DNA from: Variovorax sp. PMC12 | Lineage (GTDB): Bacteria > Pseudomonadota > Gammaproteobacteria > Burkholderiales > Burkholderiaceae_C | Assembly (NCBI RefSeq): GCF_003019815.1 | Contig: NZ_CP027773.1 | Span: 1,437,001-1,501,000, forward strand | Reading direction: 5' to 3' | Length of the DNA: 64,000 nt | Shown here: piece after piece, positions 63,063 through 64,000 of the stretch | How positions within the stretch are numbered: the stretch's first letter is position 1 | How the letters are laid out: each line of letters opens with the position of its first letter | The notes under the pieces: generated by a model | Database searches by the model: none | What the model saw: the letters and a program-made list of their open reading frames with translations, nothing else | What the model was told of the DNA's origin: nothing | Made by a program: the position numbers and the translations under genes

Positions 63063-64000
63063 ATGCGCCCGGCCTCGGTTTTCCTGAATATTCGTTCCGC
63101 GCTGCAGCGGCTTTTCGGCGTTTCGGGCTGGCAGTCGATGCTGCTCTGGTCCATTGCCGCGGGCCTGCTCGGCACGCTGGCGACCGAACTTTTCCGCGCG
63201 GCGCTCTACGGCTTCGAGCATCTGGTGCTGGGCCCCGGGGAAGGGCTGGTGGCCATGGCCAGGCACCTGCCGTGGTGGGCGCGCGTGGCCTGCCCCACGC
63301 TCGGCGGGCTGGTGGCGGGCCTGCTGCTGGTGCTTGCCAAGCGCGTGGCGGAGCGAAGCGCCACCTCCGACTACATGGAAGCGATCGTGCTTGGCGACGG
63401 ACGCATTCCAGTCGCGCAGACGCTGGTGCGCAGCGCGTCGTCGCTGGTGAGCATCGGCACCGGCGGCTCCATAGGGCGCGAAGGCTCGATGGTGCAGCTC
63501 GCGGCGCTGGCCGCCTCGCAACTGGGGCGGCTGCTGCGCTTTCCGGCGGAACGGCTGCGGCTGCTGGTGGCCTGCGGCGCCGCCGCCGGCCTCACGGCCG
63601 CCTACAACGCGCCCATCGCGGGCGCCTTCTTCGTCGCCGAAATCGTGCTGGGCTCGATCGCGATGGAAAGCGTGGGGCCGATCATCATCGCGTCGGTGGT
63701 GGCGAACGTCGCGATGCGCGCGCTGCCGGGCTATCAGCCGCCTTACAAGATGCCGGCGTTCCCCGAGATCCACGGCGCGGAGGTGGTGCTGTTCTGCGTG
63801 CTCGGCGTGCTGCTGGGCTTTGCGTCCGTCGGGTTCCTGCGTGCGCTGCAGGGCAGCCGCGCGCTGTTCGCCAGGCTGCCGCTCGCGCTGCCGTGGCGGC
63901 TGGCGCTGGGCGGGCTGCTGATGGGCGCCATTTCCGTACCGATGCCCGAGGTCTGGGGCAACGGCTACAGCGTGGTCAACGCGGTGCTGCACACGCCGTG
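63063..64000 (+). CDS. ClC-type chloride channel/antiporter, partial
   Basis: Starts at ATG 63063 and runs off the right edge after about 312 codons. N-terminal helices of the ClC fold; selectivity-filter region GDGRIP, gating-Glu motif GSIGREGSM, AAGLTAAYNAPIAGAFFVAE, and GNGYSVVNAVL. The external gating glutamate is present in GREG. ClcB-like (single-domain, no CBS seen yet). Divergent from the B12 operon. Confidence 0.9.
   Translation, partial: MRPASVFLNIRSALQRLFGVSGWQSMLLWSIAAGLLGTLATELFRAALYGFEHLVLGPGEGLVAMARHLPWWARVACPTLGGLVAGLLLVLAKRVAERSATSDYMEAIVLGDGRIPVAQTLVRSASSLVSIGTGGSIGREGSMVQLAALAASQLGRLLRFPAERLRLLVACGAAAGLTAAYNAPIAGAFFVAEIVLGSIAMESVGPIIIASVVANVAMRALPGYQPPYKMPAFPEIHGAEVVLFCVLGVLLGFASVGFLRALQGSRALFARLPLALPWRLALGGLLMGAISVPMPEVWGNGYSVVNAVLHTP

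Overview
The window is about 68% GC, its genes are tightly packed with many 4-base stop/start overlaps, and its gene set (PhaR, D-3-hydroxybutyrate dehydrogenase, separate monofunctional RelA, Ivy-type inhibitor, BluB with a cobalamin-assembly set) fits a Burkholderiales betaproteobacterium of the Comamonadaceae, most likely Variovorax. That assignment is from recognition of the proteins, not from a search. There is no rRNA, transposase, integrase, prophage or CRISPR array.

Layout. 0-13.6 kb: housekeeping genes (NAD(P)HX repair, SDR oxidoreductase, RNase R, RimO, PhaR, RelA, an alpha/beta hydrolase, 3-hydroxybutyrate dehydrogenase, a SIMPL protein), two identical tRNA-Leu(CAG) genes each with its own terminator, and tRNA-Val(GAC) beside a short AT-rich stretch. 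13.7-21.5 kb: OmpR/EnvZ-type two-component pair, ispD-ispF, mfd-serB. 21.5-31.9 kb: a dispersed palindromic repeat (copy A), Ldh-family oxidoreductase, HDAC-family deacetylase, aminotransferase, endonuclease III, a two-domain protein ending in an Ivy lysozyme-inhibitor domain, a chemotaxis receptor and a MalT-like LuxR regulator. 32.0-35.8 kb: compact cobQ-cobT-cobS-cobC operon. 36.3-44.5 kb: RND efflux operon (adaptor, pump, outer-membrane channel), a hydrolase-fold protein without its catalytic serine, and a LysR regulator. 44.7-47.7 kb: YcgR flagellar brake behind a sigma-28-like promoter, OsmC protein, GNAT acetyltransferase, LrgAB pair.

47.7-63.0 kb: a 15-kb cobalamin locus read leftward from a cobalamin riboswitch: btuB, cobB, cobU, btuF, btuC, btuD, cobO, repeat copy B, bluB, an ExbB/TolQ-like protein, a DUF2149 protein, a CobN-like protein, cbiB, and the aminopropanol-phosphate (CobC/CobD) enzyme. 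With the 32-36 kb operon it covers outer- and inner-membrane corrinoid uptake, adenosylation, amidation, aminopropanol attachment, dimethylbenzimidazole synthesis and nucleotide-loop assembly. No corrin-ring methylase and no CobS/CobT cobaltochelatase partner is present. The window ends inside a ClC-type chloride channel gene.

The most interesting unit is the CobN-like protein with a signal peptide and a C-terminal membrane anchor. It is translationally coupled to an ExbB/TolQ-like channel and to DUF2149, whose single membrane helix resembles ExbD/TolR. Together they look like a proton-motive-force-driven envelope machine acting on cobalt or corrinoids. Other notable items are the palindromic repeat family (one copy inside the B12 operon), the pseudo-esterase, the Ivy fusion, and an RNase R gene whose best ribosome-binding site points at an ATC codon.
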